From IMG/VR virus record IMGVR_UViG_3300024520_000542, positions 1-21,761 of that record: a stretch of DNA of 21,761 bases. One strand, written 5' to 3'. Shown here piece by piece: positions 1 through 8,016 of the stretch. Source of the stretch: a virus. Each line of letters begins with the position of its first letter. Within the stretch, counting starts at the first letter, position 1. Position numbers and translations under genes: made by a program. A model generated the notes under the pieces. The model saw nothing but the letters and a program-made list of their open reading frames with translations. It searched no databases and was not told where the DNA came from.

Positions 1-2
1 CT

Positions 3-290
3 ACTCAATTAAAGATTAGCAAACAATGGAACTCAATGATGATGGGTCTTAAGCTCCAAGGTAAAAATGGCCTATTCACACCGCCAACATACAGCCACAT
101 TTATAATCTAAAAACTGTTCAAATGTCGAATGACAAAGGAACATGGTTTGGATGGGATGTGTCTCAAGTTGGTCCGGTTACCGATAAAGGTGTTTATGCG
201 ATTGCTAAAAGCTTTGCTGAAAAAAATAGCAAAGGTTTAGTAAAAGTTAAACACGGTGGTGACGAATCAAAAACAGATTCACCTTACTAA
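3..290 (+). CDS. Partial phage hypothetical protein (3' part only)
   Basis: The frame is open from the first bases of the window, so the true start lies outside; an internal ATG at 36 is not convincing as a start and has no ribosome site. The visible 95 residues contain an aromatic-rich segment (YSHIYNLKTV, then NDKGTWFGWDVS) and a charged, hydrophilic tail. I do not recognise the family with certainty. The combination of a beta-rich core, an acidic tail and a position just upstream of a primase would suit a single-strand DNA-binding or replication accessory protein, but that is inference only. A hairpin follows the stop codon and precedes the primase gene. Confidence 0.7.
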   Translation, partial: TQLKISKQWNSMMMGLKLQGKNGLFTPPTYSHIYNLKTVQMSNDKGTWFGWDVSQVGPVTDKGVYAIAKSFAEKNSKGLVKVKHGGDESKTDSPY

Positions 291-304
291 CCAAATCCTA
301 GGAG

Positions 305-336
305 ACGGGCGCTGAAGCGAGAGTGGAGGCGCCTGT
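305..336 (+). terminator. Hairpin between partial gene and primase
   Basis: Eight bases at 305-312 pair with 329-336 (seven Watson-Crick pairs and one G-U), with a 16-nt loop, followed by TTTAAATT. The stem is GC-rich in an AT-rich region. It could terminate the upstream gene. It also contains GGAGG (325-329), the only ribosome-site-like sequence before the primase ATG at 344, so it could instead gate primase translation. The U-tract is too short for a confident terminator call. Confidence 0.45.
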
Positions 337-343
337 TTAAATT

Positions 344-1840
344 ATGATAGAAAAATTTAAAATAATATTTAAAGGATTAGAAAGAGCCCATGGCTGCACA
401 AAGATTGGGCCGGATAATAGTAACGGAGAAAAAGTTAAAGGACAATCTTTTGTAGTACGTCAACCAGTAACTGACGATCTCTGGAAAATGCATCTAGAGG
501 GAACTCAAAGTTTAGGAATTATTCCAATTAATGATGACAATCAATGTGTATGGGGATGTGTTGACATAGATTCTTACGCAGGGTTTGATCACAAAAAATT
601 AATAGACAAAATAAAAAGTTTTAAACTACCTTTGGTAGTGTGTAGATCTAAGAGCGGTGGCGCTCATGTGTTTCTCTTCTCAGAGACTCCTGTAGACGCA
701 GAAAGAATGAGGGATAAACTTACAGAAATAAAGACACTACTTGGCTACGGTGGATCAGAAGTATTTCCAAAACAAATTAAATTAAAATCACAAGATGACA
801 CAGGAAATTTCCTTAACTTACCATATTTTAACGGTAACCGGTCAACACGATATGCTTTTACAGGTGACGGAGAAGCAGCAACTCTTGAAGAATTTTATGA
901 ATTGCATGACTACACTAAACAGAAAGACATAACAAAAATAAAAATAGAAAGACCTAAATCTGATTATGATGATGCACCACCATGTATAGAATTGATGGCA
1001 TTAAATAAAATACCAGAAGGTGGAAGAAATAATGCGTTATTTCATTATGGTGTTTATGCTAAAAAGAAATGGCCAGCAGAATGGAAGAGTAGACTAACAA
1101 TGTTTAATATTTCAGCTTCAGAGACTCCTTTAAGTGAATCAGAAGTTGATATTATTAAAAGACAACACGATAAAAAAGACTGGGGTTATAAATGTAATGA
1201 TACTCCAATGTGTAATTTATGCGACAAAAAATTATGTAAGACTAGAAAGTATGGAATAGGGGATGAAATAGTTTTTCCTGCACTAACAGATTTACAAAAA
1301 ATTAAACTAGAAAAACCTTACTACTATCTTAATGTGGATGGTGAACGTTTACACCTGGAGAATGTTAAGTTTTTAAAACAACAAAGTTTGTTTCAAGAAG
1401 CATGTATGGAACAGTTGGATTTTAAACCACCAACAGTTAAACCAAAAGATTGGGATATGATTATAAATCCATTGATGAAGAATCACGAACCTGTGGAAGC
1501 ACCAGAAGGTGTAACAACAGCAGATCAACTAAGAAGTCATTTAGAAGAATTTTGTTTAAACAGACACATTGGAACAGCCCTTACCGATCTTAAAAATGGA
1601 GGTGTATGGAATAATGAAGGCTTTCATCATTTTATATTTAGCAAATTTTATACTCACTTTTTAATTAGACAACGATGGGATATTAATTATCAACGTACAG
1701 CTCAGATGTTAAAAGAATTTTGCAACTGTGAAGACACTAGGGTTGGTAAAAATAGAATATCAGTATTTTCTGTTAAACAATTTGATAAAAGAAAAGATGA
1801 CTATGTTCAAAAAGAATTAAAACCTAAGGATGTATTTTGA
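344..1840 (+). CDS. DNA primase-like protein, archaeo-eukaryotic primase (TOTE-type) family
   Basis: The 498-residue protein has the core of archaeo-eukaryotic primases: WGCVDIDSY with D74 and D76 as the expected metal-binding pair, SKSGGAHVFLF (H108), and a later segment GGSEVFPKQ...GNFLNLPY. This arrangement matches the primase domain of TOTE conflict systems and related phage primases. A Cys cluster (C284, C290, C293, C298) follows and probably binds zinc. The C-terminal third has no motif I recognise. The likely role is synthesis of primers at the phage fork. The gene ends in a 4-nt overlap (TTGA) with a UvrD-like helicase, so primase and helicase are probably translationally coupled. ATG 344 is the first start after the upstream stop. 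Confidence 0.82.
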   Translation: MIEKFKIIFKGLERAHGCTKIGPDNSNGEKVKGQSFVVRQPVTDDLWKMHLEGTQSLGIIPINDDNQCVWGCVDIDSYAGFDHKKLIDKIKSFKLPLVVCRSKSGGAHVFLFSETPVDAERMRDKLTEIKTLLGYGGSEVFPKQIKLKSQDDTGNFLNLPYFNGNRSTRYAFTGDGEAATLEEFYELHDYTKQKDITKIKIERPKSDYDDAPPCIELMALNKIPEGGRNNALFHYGVYAKKKWPAEWKSRLTMFNISASETPLSESEVDIIKRQHDKKDWGYKCNDTPMCNLCDKKLCKTRKYGIGDEIVFPALTDLQKIKLEKPYYYLNVDGERLHLENVKFLKQQSLFQEACMEQLDFKPPTVKPKDWDMIINPLMKNHEPVEAPEGVTTADQLRSHLEEFCLNRHIGTALTDLKNGGVWNNEGFHHFIFSKFYTHFLIRQRWDINYQRTAQMLKEFCNCEDTRVGKNRISVFSVKQFDKRKDDYVQKELKPKDVF

Positions 1841-3333
1841 AAACAATTGTATTAGGACCACCAGGCACAGGTAAGACAACTACATTATTAAATAAAGTAG
1901 ATAGTTATTTAAAAGAAACAGACCCAGATAGAATAGGTTATTTTGCATTTACTCAAAAAGCTGCACACGAAGCACGCGATAGAGCAATAAAAAAATTTAA
2001 TTTAACTGAAGATGATCTTCCATATTTTAGAACACTACACTCATTAGCATTTAGAAAACTTGGGCTTAAAAAAAATCAAGTAATGCAACCAAGACATTAT
2101 AAAGACCTGGGCGAACAACTAGGGTTTCCAGTAACTTATGCAGAACACCAAGAAGATCATGGTGGTTTTTTTACTTCTGATAGTGAGTTCTTACAAATTA
2201 TTAATCTTGCGAAAGTAAGAAATATTACGCTGGAGCAACAATATAACAAAAGAGAACATACCCAAGACTTAGAGTTAGATAAATTACATGATATTGCTGA
2301 GGCTTTAAGAATATATAAAAAAGAACGTAACTTAATAGATTTTAATGACATGATTTTAGATTTTGTTAAATCAGATTTATCCCCAAAGTTTGATGTAGTC
2401 TTTATAGATGAAGCGCAAGATTTGTCTTTAATGCAATGGGACATGACAAAATCTATCTGGAATAAGAGTGAAGATTCTTTTATTGCAGGTGATGATGATC
2501 AGGCTATTTTTAAATGGGCTGGCGCTGATGTAGATTCTTTTATAGCGTTACAAGATCAAATGATTAATTTACCCTTAACTCAATCTTTTAGAATTCCAAC
2601 TAAAGTTCATACTTTGGCAATGGGAATTATAAATAGAATTAAACATAGAATAGATAAAACGTGGCGACCTAAAACTAACGAAGGAAGTTTGCAAAGACAT
2701 TTTAATGTAGATAGTGTGGATATGTCATCAGGAGAATGGTTGGTGTTAGCTCGAACTAAATACATGTTAAAAGAAATAGAAGATGTTCTACATCGTAAAG
2801 GTTTATATTATGAAACCAGACATAAACGTAGTTATGAAAAAGATATTCAAGAAGCCGCACAAGATTGGGAACATTTACGTCAAGGACAGTTATTATCTTA
2901 TAAACAAATAGAAAAAATTTATGGATATATGTCTCCTGAACATCGAGATAAAACATTGCTGCAAGGTATGACTAAAGGATCCTTTTATGGAATAGATCAA
3001 TTAACTAAAGACTTTGGATTGAAAACTAAAAAAGTTTGGTTTGAAGCATTGGACGACGCGGGCTCTCGACGTATAGAATATTTAAGAAAGATGCGAGCTA
3101 ATGGTGAACAATTAAATAAAAAACCAAGAATAGAATTATCTACTATTCATGCGGCTAAGGGGGGAGAATCACAGAATGTGGTTCTATTAACCAACCTAAC
3201 TAAAACCACAATGGAAACCTACGAACGGAATCCTGATGATGAAAATAGATTGTTTTATGTTGGTGCAACACGAACAAAAGAAAATTTACACATCATAGAA
3301 CCCAAACAATATAACAAAGGATTTATTATATGA
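1837..3333 (+). CDS. UvrD/Rep-like superfamily 1 DNA helicase
   Basis: Superfamily 1A motifs occur in order: Walker A GPPGTGKTT at residues 7-15 (K13), an early TQKAA segment, Walker B/motif II IDEAQD (D191, E192), motif III AGDDDQAIFKWAGA, motif IV-like LTQSFRIP, motif V STIHAAKGGESQNVVLL and motif VI RLFYVGATRT. The protein should be an ATP-dependent DNA translocase/helicase. At 498 residues it is shorter than cellular UvrD (about 720), as is common for phage versions. Walker A lies so close to the N-terminus that the TTG at 1837 is nearly forced as the start; it overlaps the primase stop as TTGA. It probably works with the neighbouring primase and polymerase in replication or recombination. 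Confidence 0.93.
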   Translation: MKTIVLGPPGTGKTTTLLNKVDSYLKETDPDRIGYFAFTQKAAHEARDRAIKKFNLTEDDLPYFRTLHSLAFRKLGLKKNQVMQPRHYKDLGEQLGFPVTYAEHQEDHGGFFTSDSEFLQIINLAKVRNITLEQQYNKREHTQDLELDKLHDIAEALRIYKKERNLIDFNDMILDFVKSDLSPKFDVVFIDEAQDLSLMQWDMTKSIWNKSEDSFIAGDDDQAIFKWAGADVDSFIALQDQMINLPLTQSFRIPTKVHTLAMGIINRIKHRIDKTWRPKTNEGSLQRHFNVDSVDMSSGEWLVLARTKYMLKEIEDVLHRKGLYYETRHKRSYEKDIQEAAQDWEHLRQGQLLSYKQIEKIYGYMSPEHRDKTLLQGMTKGSFYGIDQLTKDFGLKTKKVWFEALDDAGSRRIEYLRKMRANGEQLNKKPRIELSTIHAAKGGESQNVVLLTNLTKTTMETYERNPDDENRLFYVGATRTKENLHIIEPKQYNKGFII

Positions 3334-3416
3334 TGGACTTAACAAGCGAAGCTATTTTATTATCAATGATGACATTTTATTTTGGAATCAAACTATATTT
3401 ATATTTTATTATATGA
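3333..3416 (+). CDS. 27-residue membrane micro-protein
   Basis: The ATG overlaps the helicase stop (TGATG at 3331-3335). The product is a short hydrophobic peptide (MDLTSEAILLSMM...YLYFII) with one predicted membrane segment. Its stop overlaps the next micro-ORF start as ATGA (3413-3416). The precise overlap at both ends is the main evidence that it is real. No function can be assigned. Confidence 0.5.
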   Translation: MDLTSEAILLSMMTFYFGIKLYLYFII

Positions 3417-3493
3417 GCCCTTTACAAAAAAAGCTTCTGGATTTGTTATTTCTAACAGCGATGACTTCAATTTGGATAGTTATAATATTATGA
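3413..3493 (+). CDS. 26-residue membrane micro-protein
   Basis: The ORF is joined by ATGA overlaps to the preceding micro-ORF (3413-3416) and to the DUF3310 gene (3490-3493). The product (MSPLQKKLLDLLFLT...WIVIIL) has a basic N-terminus and one hydrophobic helix. This chain of overlaps also fixes the start of the next gene. Function unknown. Confidence 0.5.
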   Translation: MSPLQKKLLDLLFLTAMTSIWIVIIL

Positions 3494-3699
3494 GTAAAGT
3501 ATATAAAAAACAAATTGGTGGTGATCACTATCAATTGATGACTATTCAGCCATCAGAATTTATTAACAAAAATAATTTGCCTTTTGCAGAAGGTAACGCT
3601 ATAAAATATTTGTGCAGACACAAACAGAAAGGACAAAAGCAGGATTTGGAAAAAGCAATTCATTATTGTCAGATGGCAATTGATAGAGACTACTCATGA
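3490..3699 (+). CDS. DUF3310 family phage protein
   Basis: The 69-residue protein has the DUF3310 signature: GGDHYQ near the N-terminus, IQPSEFI, the central NAIKYLCRHKQKG, and DLEKAIHYCQMAI near the C-terminus. DUF3310 proteins (sometimes called SaV-like or nucleotide kinase-like) are common in phage replication regions; their biochemical role is not settled. A longer frame opens at a TTG at 3382. The family begins at about MSKVYKKQIGGDHY and the ATG at 3490 sits in an ATGA overlap with the upstream micro-ORF, so 3490 is chosen. The stop overlaps the next start as ATGA. Confidence 0.85.
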   Translation: MSKVYKKQIGGDHYQLMTIQPSEFINKNNLPFAEGNAIKYLCRHKQKGQKQDLEKAIHYCQMAIDRDYS

Positions 3700-3881
3700 G
3701 AAATACATTATTAAGAATTACACAAAAAATAACCACATGGCATGAAGGAATGTTTAAGTTTTTAATTAAAAAATCTAAAACAAGTATGTGGTTTACATTT
3801 TTATTATTATTTATATGTCTCTACGAGATTTTTGAACACATTGTTATACCTGCGGTTTTACTTTGGTGGGGTTTTAGATGA
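3696..3881 (+). CDS. Small single-span membrane protein
   Basis: The 61-residue protein has a basic amphipathic N-terminal half and a long hydrophobic stretch from about residue 31 (MWFTFLLLFICLYEIFEHIV) to the end (PAVLLWWGF). Its start overlaps the DUF3310 stop as ATGA, and its stop overlaps the polymerase start (3878-3881, ATGA). The tight overlaps support a real gene translated with the replication operon. No family is recognised. Confidence 0.68.
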   Translation: MRNTLLRITQKITTWHEGMFKFLIKKSKTSMWFTFLLLFICLYEIFEHIVIPAVLLWWGFR

Positions 3882-5731
3882 TGCAAATGCCTCTTTTCAA
3901 ACCACAAACAGAATGGTTACCACCAGAAAGTTTTCCGGATTTATCTAAATACGATGAAATAGCAATTGACTTAGAAACCAAAGACCCAGATTTAATAAAA
4001 ATGGGATCAGGTTCAGTGGTTGGTAGAGGAGATGTTACAGGAATAGCTATAGCAGTAAAAAACTGGTGCGGTTATTACCCAATTGCCCACGAAGGTGGTG
4101 GTAACATGGATCGTAAAAAAGTTCTTAAATGGTTTCAAGATGTATTAAATACATCATCTACAAAAATCTTTCACAACGCCATGTATGACGTTTGTTGGAT
4201 ACGAGCGCTCGGTTTAAGTATCAGCGGTAAAATAGTCGACACAATGATAGCGTCGGCTTTGGTTGATGAAAATCAAATGCGCTATGACTTAAACAACTGC
4301 AGTAAAAGATACACTGGAAAAGGAAAAAATGAAACAGATTTATATGCTGCTGCAAAAGATTGGGGAGTTGACGCCAAGGCAGAAATGTATAAACTACCTG
4401 CCATTTATGTAGGTGCATATGCAGAAAAAGATGCTGAGATAACTTTAGAACTTTGGCAAGAACTTAAGAAAGAAATTAATCATCAAGATATAAATTCAAT
4501 TATGAATATGGAAACTGAATTGTTTCCTGTGTTGGTTGATATGAGATTTAAGGGAGTGCGCGTCGATGTGGAAGCTGCTCATAAGTTAAAAACCAAATTA
4601 CTTGAAGAAGAAAAACAATCATTAATGAAAGTAAAAAAAGAAACAGAAATAGATGTCCAAATATGGGCAGCAAGATCCATTGCACAAGTTTTTGATAAGC
4701 TTTCTTTAGACTACGATCGAACCGAGAAAACATCTGCTCCTTCCTTTACTAAAAACTTTTTACAGAATCACCCCCACCCACTAGTGAAACACATAGCCCG
4801 GGCTCGTGAAATAAATAAAGCCCATACCACCTTCATTGATACCATATTGAAACATTCTCACAAGGGAAGAATCCATGCAGAAATTAACCAACTAAGAGGA
4901 GATAATGGTGGAACGGTAACTGGAAGATTCAGTTATTCAAACCCAAATTTACAGCAGGTTCCAGCTAGAAACAAAGAGCTTGGACCAGCTATTAGATCAT
5001 TATTTATACCCGAGGAAGGCCATACATGGGGTTGTTTTGATTACTCACAACAAGAACCAAGATTAGTAGTTCACTATGCGACTTTACAAAATCTATACGG
5101 AGTGGACGAAGTATTGGAAGCATATCGCGAAGGCGATGCAGATTTTCATACCATCGTCGCAGACATGGCAGAGATACCTAGATCACAGGCCAAGACGATA
5201 AATCTTGGTCTGTTCTATGGTATGGGAAAAAATAAATTACAAGCTGAACTAGGAGTGAGTAAAGAAAAAGCTGAAGGACTATTTAAACAATATCATCACA
5301 AAGTTCCATTTGTAAAACAACTTATGGATAATGTAATGCGTAGGGCCCAAGACTCTGGAAGAATTAGAACACTACTTGGAAGATTATGTAGGTTCCATTT
5401 ATGGGAGCCCAATGCATTTGGAATTCATAAAGCATTACCACATCCACAAGCACTCATGGAACACGGACCAGGGATTAAGCGTGCTTACACTTACAAAGCA
5501 TTAAATAAATTAATTCAAGGATCAGCCGCAGACATGACAAAGAAAGCAATGATAGACTTACACAAAGAAGGAATTATTCCACATATACAAGTACATGATG
5601 AATTAGACATATCTGTTCAAGATGAACAAGAAGCAAAACTAATAAAAGGTGTTATGGAAGATGCTGTTTCTCTTGAAGTTCCTAATAAAGTTGACTACGA
5701 ATCGGGGCCCAATTGGGGAACAATAAAATAA
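3878..5731 (+). CDS. polA: Family A DNA polymerase with 3'-5' exonuclease domain
   Basis: The N-terminal part has DnaQ-like proofreading motifs: IAIDLET (exo I), FHNAMYDVCWI (exo II) and YAEKDAEITLELW (exo III). The polymerase core follows: TGRFSYSNPNLQQVP, motif A DYSQQEPR with catalytic D388, the O-helix KTINLGLFYGMG, and motif C HDE (H573, D574, E575). At 617 residues it lacks a 5'-3' exonuclease domain, as usual for phage enzymes. The O-helix position equivalent to E. coli Phe762 is Leu443, a substitution linked to altered nucleotide discrimination and, in viral ecology studies, often to temperate lifestyle. ATG 3878 overlaps the preceding gene by ATGA. This is the replicative polymerase of the phage. 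Confidence 0.96.
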   Translation: MMQMPLFKPQTEWLPPESFPDLSKYDEIAIDLETKDPDLIKMGSGSVVGRGDVTGIAIAVKNWCGYYPIAHEGGGNMDRKKVLKWFQDVLNTSSTKIFHNAMYDVCWIRALGLSISGKIVDTMIASALVDENQMRYDLNNCSKRYTGKGKNETDLYAAAKDWGVDAKAEMYKLPAIYVGAYAEKDAEITLELWQELKKEINHQDINSIMNMETELFPVLVDMRFKGVRVDVEAAHKLKTKLLEEEKQSLMKVKKETEIDVQIWAARSIAQVFDKLSLDYDRTEKTSAPSFTKNFLQNHPHPLVKHIARAREINKAHTTFIDTILKHSHKGRIHAEINQLRGDNGGTVTGRFSYSNPNLQQVPARNKELGPAIRSLFIPEEGHTWGCFDYSQQEPRLVVHYATLQNLYGVDEVLEAYREGDADFHTIVADMAEIPRSQAKTINLGLFYGMGKNKLQAELGVSKEKAEGLFKQYHHKVPFVKQLMDNVMRRAQDSGRIRTLLGRLCRFHLWEPNAFGIHKALPHPQALMEHGPGIKRAYTYKALNKLIQGSAADMTKKAMIDLHKEGIIPHIQVHDELDISVQDEQEAKLIKGVMEDAVSLEVPNKVDYESGPNWGTIK

Positions 5732-6372
5732 ACATAGACCAGCTATTACAGGCTCAAAAAATAGGTATGGCTCAGTTCGGGGCCCAATTAGGAAACCCTA
5801 AAATAGACAATCTATTAGAGGGCGGAATTCATATAGAAGAAAATTTTTTTCCTTTAAATATGTATGATGAAATGGTTGAAGAAATGGGCACTACTAAAAT
5901 GGACAGCACTTATCAGCCTCTTGGAATAAACTATGGTAATAGAATGCAAGCTATGCCTTGTTATGAAAATGCGCCTTTTCAGTTTAAACAAGATTTCATT
6001 GCAAATAAAATAGAAAAAATTTTAAATGCAAAGTTAGCCAACTATCGATGTCTTTTCAGAAAAATTAAAACAAAGGAACTTAAAAAATCACACTGTAACG
6101 GAAAGTATGGTTTCATTCATAGAGATAAAGATAATCAGGGTTTAGAAAACATTAAGGATTTAGCCGCCATAATGCATTTTGATCAATCTTTTTATGGAGG
6201 CACAGCTTTTTTTCGAAACATTTGGGAAAAGGTACCAGATATTTATGTAAGTGCTTTTCCAAATAGATTGGTAATATATGATGCCTGTAGATGGCATGCG
6301 CCAGCTTTTGATTATTCTTTTGAAGAAAGAACTAGTTTAGCATTTTTTTTAAAAGTTATAAATGAATCATAA
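5713..6372 (+). CDS. DUF6445-type protein, candidate Fe(II)/2OG oxygenase fold
   Basis: The 219-residue protein has an H-x-D pair in IMHFDQSFYGGTAFFRN (H155, D157) and a distal His in ACRWHAPAFDY (H195), the spacing of a double-stranded beta-helix Fe(II) site. The pattern, plus the segment NRLVIYDA, resembles DUF6445 proteins, which in bacteria often sit beside tryptophan-halogenase genes, as here. The start is uncertain. The TTG at 5713 overlaps the polymerase end by 19 nt; the ATG at 5767 would remove 18 residues and has only a weak ribosome site. The gene overlaps the halogenase start by 11 nt, so the two proteins are probably made together. The substrate is unknown. Confidence 0.72.
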   Translation: MGNNKINIDQLLQAQKIGMAQFGAQLGNPKIDNLLEGGIHIEENFFPLNMYDEMVEEMGTTKMDSTYQPLGINYGNRMQAMPCYENAPFQFKQDFIANKIEKILNAKLANYRCLFRKIKTKELKKSHCNGKYGFIHRDKDNQGLENIKDLAAIMHFDQSFYGGTAFFRNIWEKVPDIYVSAFPNRLVIYDACRWHAPAFDYSFEERTSLAFFLKVINES

Positions 6373-7858
6373 CAAAATAATTATAGTTGGAGGAGGAAGT
6401 GCAGGTTGGATGACAGCCGCCACTTTGATTAAAGCTTTTCCAAATAAAAGTATAACTGTTATGGAGTCACCCAATATTAAAAATATAGGAGTAGGTGAAA
6501 GCACTCTAGGACAGATTAATGATTGGTTAGATTTTTTAGAAATAAAAGATGAAGACTTTATGTCTTCTACGAATGCCAGTTATAAATTAAGTATCAGATT
6601 TGAAGACTTTTATAAAAAAGGAGATGGAGGTTTTCATTACCCTTTTGGACCAGTATTTGAAAATAATGAAGTAGGCCCTAAGGAATTATGGTTTTTTAAG
6701 AAAAAATTTTTTCCTGACTTACCTATATCCGATTATGCTACAAGCATCTCTCCTCAAATGGCATTAGTTAATAACAATGTTTTATTTAAAAATGAAGATA
6801 ATAAATTACCTCTATTCAATTTTAAATATAATGTGGCCTATCATTTTGATGCCAGTAAATTTGGAGAATGGCTTAGAGAATATTATTGTAAACCTAAAGG
6901 AGTTAAACATATTATAGAAGAAATACATAATATTCAAACAAATGACCAAGGAATAAAAACCTTAAATAATAAATACTCAGCTGATCTTTTTATTGATTGC
7001 ACTGGTTTTAAATCTCTATTATTAGGAAAAACTTTAAAAGAACCTTTTTGTGACTATTCACACTTACTACCAAACAACAAAGCGTGGGCTACGAGCATTC
7101 CCTATAAAGATAAAGAAAAAGAATTAAAACCTTATACTAATTGCACAGCCATAGAAAATGGTTGGGTATGGAATATACCTAGTTGGGACAAAATTGGAAC
7201 GGGATATGTATATTCAGATAAATATATCTCTGATGAAGAGGCTTTATTAGAATTTAAAAAACATTTAGGAAGAGAAGATTTAGAATTTAAAAATATTAAA
7301 ATGAGAGTTGGTATACACGAAAGAATTTTTGTAAAAAATGTTTGTGCTATTGGACTAGCAGCAGGCTTCATTGAACCCTTAGAGTCTAATGGACTATTAA
7401 GTGTACATGAATTTTTATTTAAACTAATCAATGTTTTAAGGAGAGGAAAAGTTACTCAGTGGAACAGAGATAATTTTAATGTTTCTTGTAAAACATTTTT
7501 TGATGAATTTACAGAATTTGTAGCTCTTCATTATGCCTTGTCACAAAGAACCGATACACCATATTGGCAAGACATTAGTAATAAGTCTTTCTATACAAAC
7601 CGTTTAGTGGATACTGAATTAAAATTAAATATAGATTCTTATATGCATAAATATAATTTTTTTCCATCTCATTCTGGCATTCATTATATCAGCACTGGTA
7701 TGAATTATTTTGGAGCTAATATAACAGAAAAAGAGCTATCTCCGGAAATTGAAAACATTATTAAAACAAGAGAAAATGAATTAAAAAACTGGAATAACAT
7801 ATGTCAAGGTAAAAATTCAGTCCTAAAATTTTTAAAAAACACTATTTATAAAGTATGA
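6362..7858 (+). CDS. Flavin-dependent tryptophan halogenase-like protein
   Basis: The 498-residue protein starts with the FAD-binding motif VGGGSAGWMTAATLI, followed by VGESTLGQINDWLDFL. It retains a Lys in SYKLSIRF (K75), aligned with the catalytic Lys (K79) of PrnA/RebH. It also has the diagnostic WxWxIP motif as WVWNIP (W268, W270) and a C-terminal FAD segment GLAAGFIEPLESNGL. Family members use reduced FAD, oxygen and halide to make a halogenating species; a partner flavin reductase is needed and none is seen here, so the host presumably supplies FADH2. A cyanophage halogenase (VirX1) is an established precedent for viral members. The substrate cannot be predicted. The partner DUF6445 gene overlaps its start. 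Confidence 0.88.
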   Translation: MNHNKIIIVGGGSAGWMTAATLIKAFPNKSITVMESPNIKNIGVGESTLGQINDWLDFLEIKDEDFMSSTNASYKLSIRFEDFYKKGDGGFHYPFGPVFENNEVGPKELWFFKKKFFPDLPISDYATSISPQMALVNNNVLFKNEDNKLPLFNFKYNVAYHFDASKFGEWLREYYCKPKGVKHIIEEIHNIQTNDQGIKTLNNKYSADLFIDCTGFKSLLLGKTLKEPFCDYSHLLPNNKAWATSIPYKDKEKELKPYTNCTAIENGWVWNIPSWDKIGTGYVYSDKYISDEEALLEFKKHLGREDLEFKNIKMRVGIHERIFVKNVCAIGLAAGFIEPLESNGLLSVHEFLFKLINVLRRGKVTQWNRDNFNVSCKTFFDEFTEFVALHYALSQRTDTPYWQDISNKSFYTNRLVDTELKLNIDSYMHKYNFFPSHSGIHYISTGMNYFGANITEKELSPEIENIIKTRENELKNWNNICQGKNSVLKFLKNTIYKV

Positions 7859-7904
7859 ATTTAGGTAAAATTAAGGTAAAATAAAATAAAAATAGGAGGA
7901 AACT

Positions 7905-8006
7905 ATGGAAAAAGTTAAACAACTATGGGCATTAGCAAAAGCTCATCCAAAAGGAGCGGCCGCTGTAGTGATAGTGATCATTGCTATTTATTTTTTAGCA
8001 ACATAA
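7905..8006 (+). CDS. 33-residue single-span membrane micro-protein
   Basis: A strong ribosome site (AGGAGG at 7895-7900) precedes the ATG by a few bases. The product has a short basic/amphipathic N-terminus (MEKVKQLWALAKAHPKG) and a hydrophobic segment AAAVVIVIIAIYFLA. The AT-rich 46 bp upstream (7859-7904) contains a near-tandem GGTAAAATTAA repeat but no convincing -35. From memory, similar micro-proteins occur in marine phages. It could be holin-like; function is not established. Confidence 0.72.
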   Translation: MEKVKQLWALAKAHPKGAAAVVIVIIAIYFLAT

Positions 8007-8016
8007 TTTATGAGCT

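Noticed and set aside
2157-2444. Minus-strand ORF of 95 codons
   Set aside because: It lies wholly inside the helicase, whose motifs span this stretch; it has no ribosome site or recognisable features.
7132-7431. Minus-strand ORF of 99 codons
   Set aside because: Antisense to the halogenase WxWxIP and C-terminal FAD motifs; an AT-rich shadow frame.
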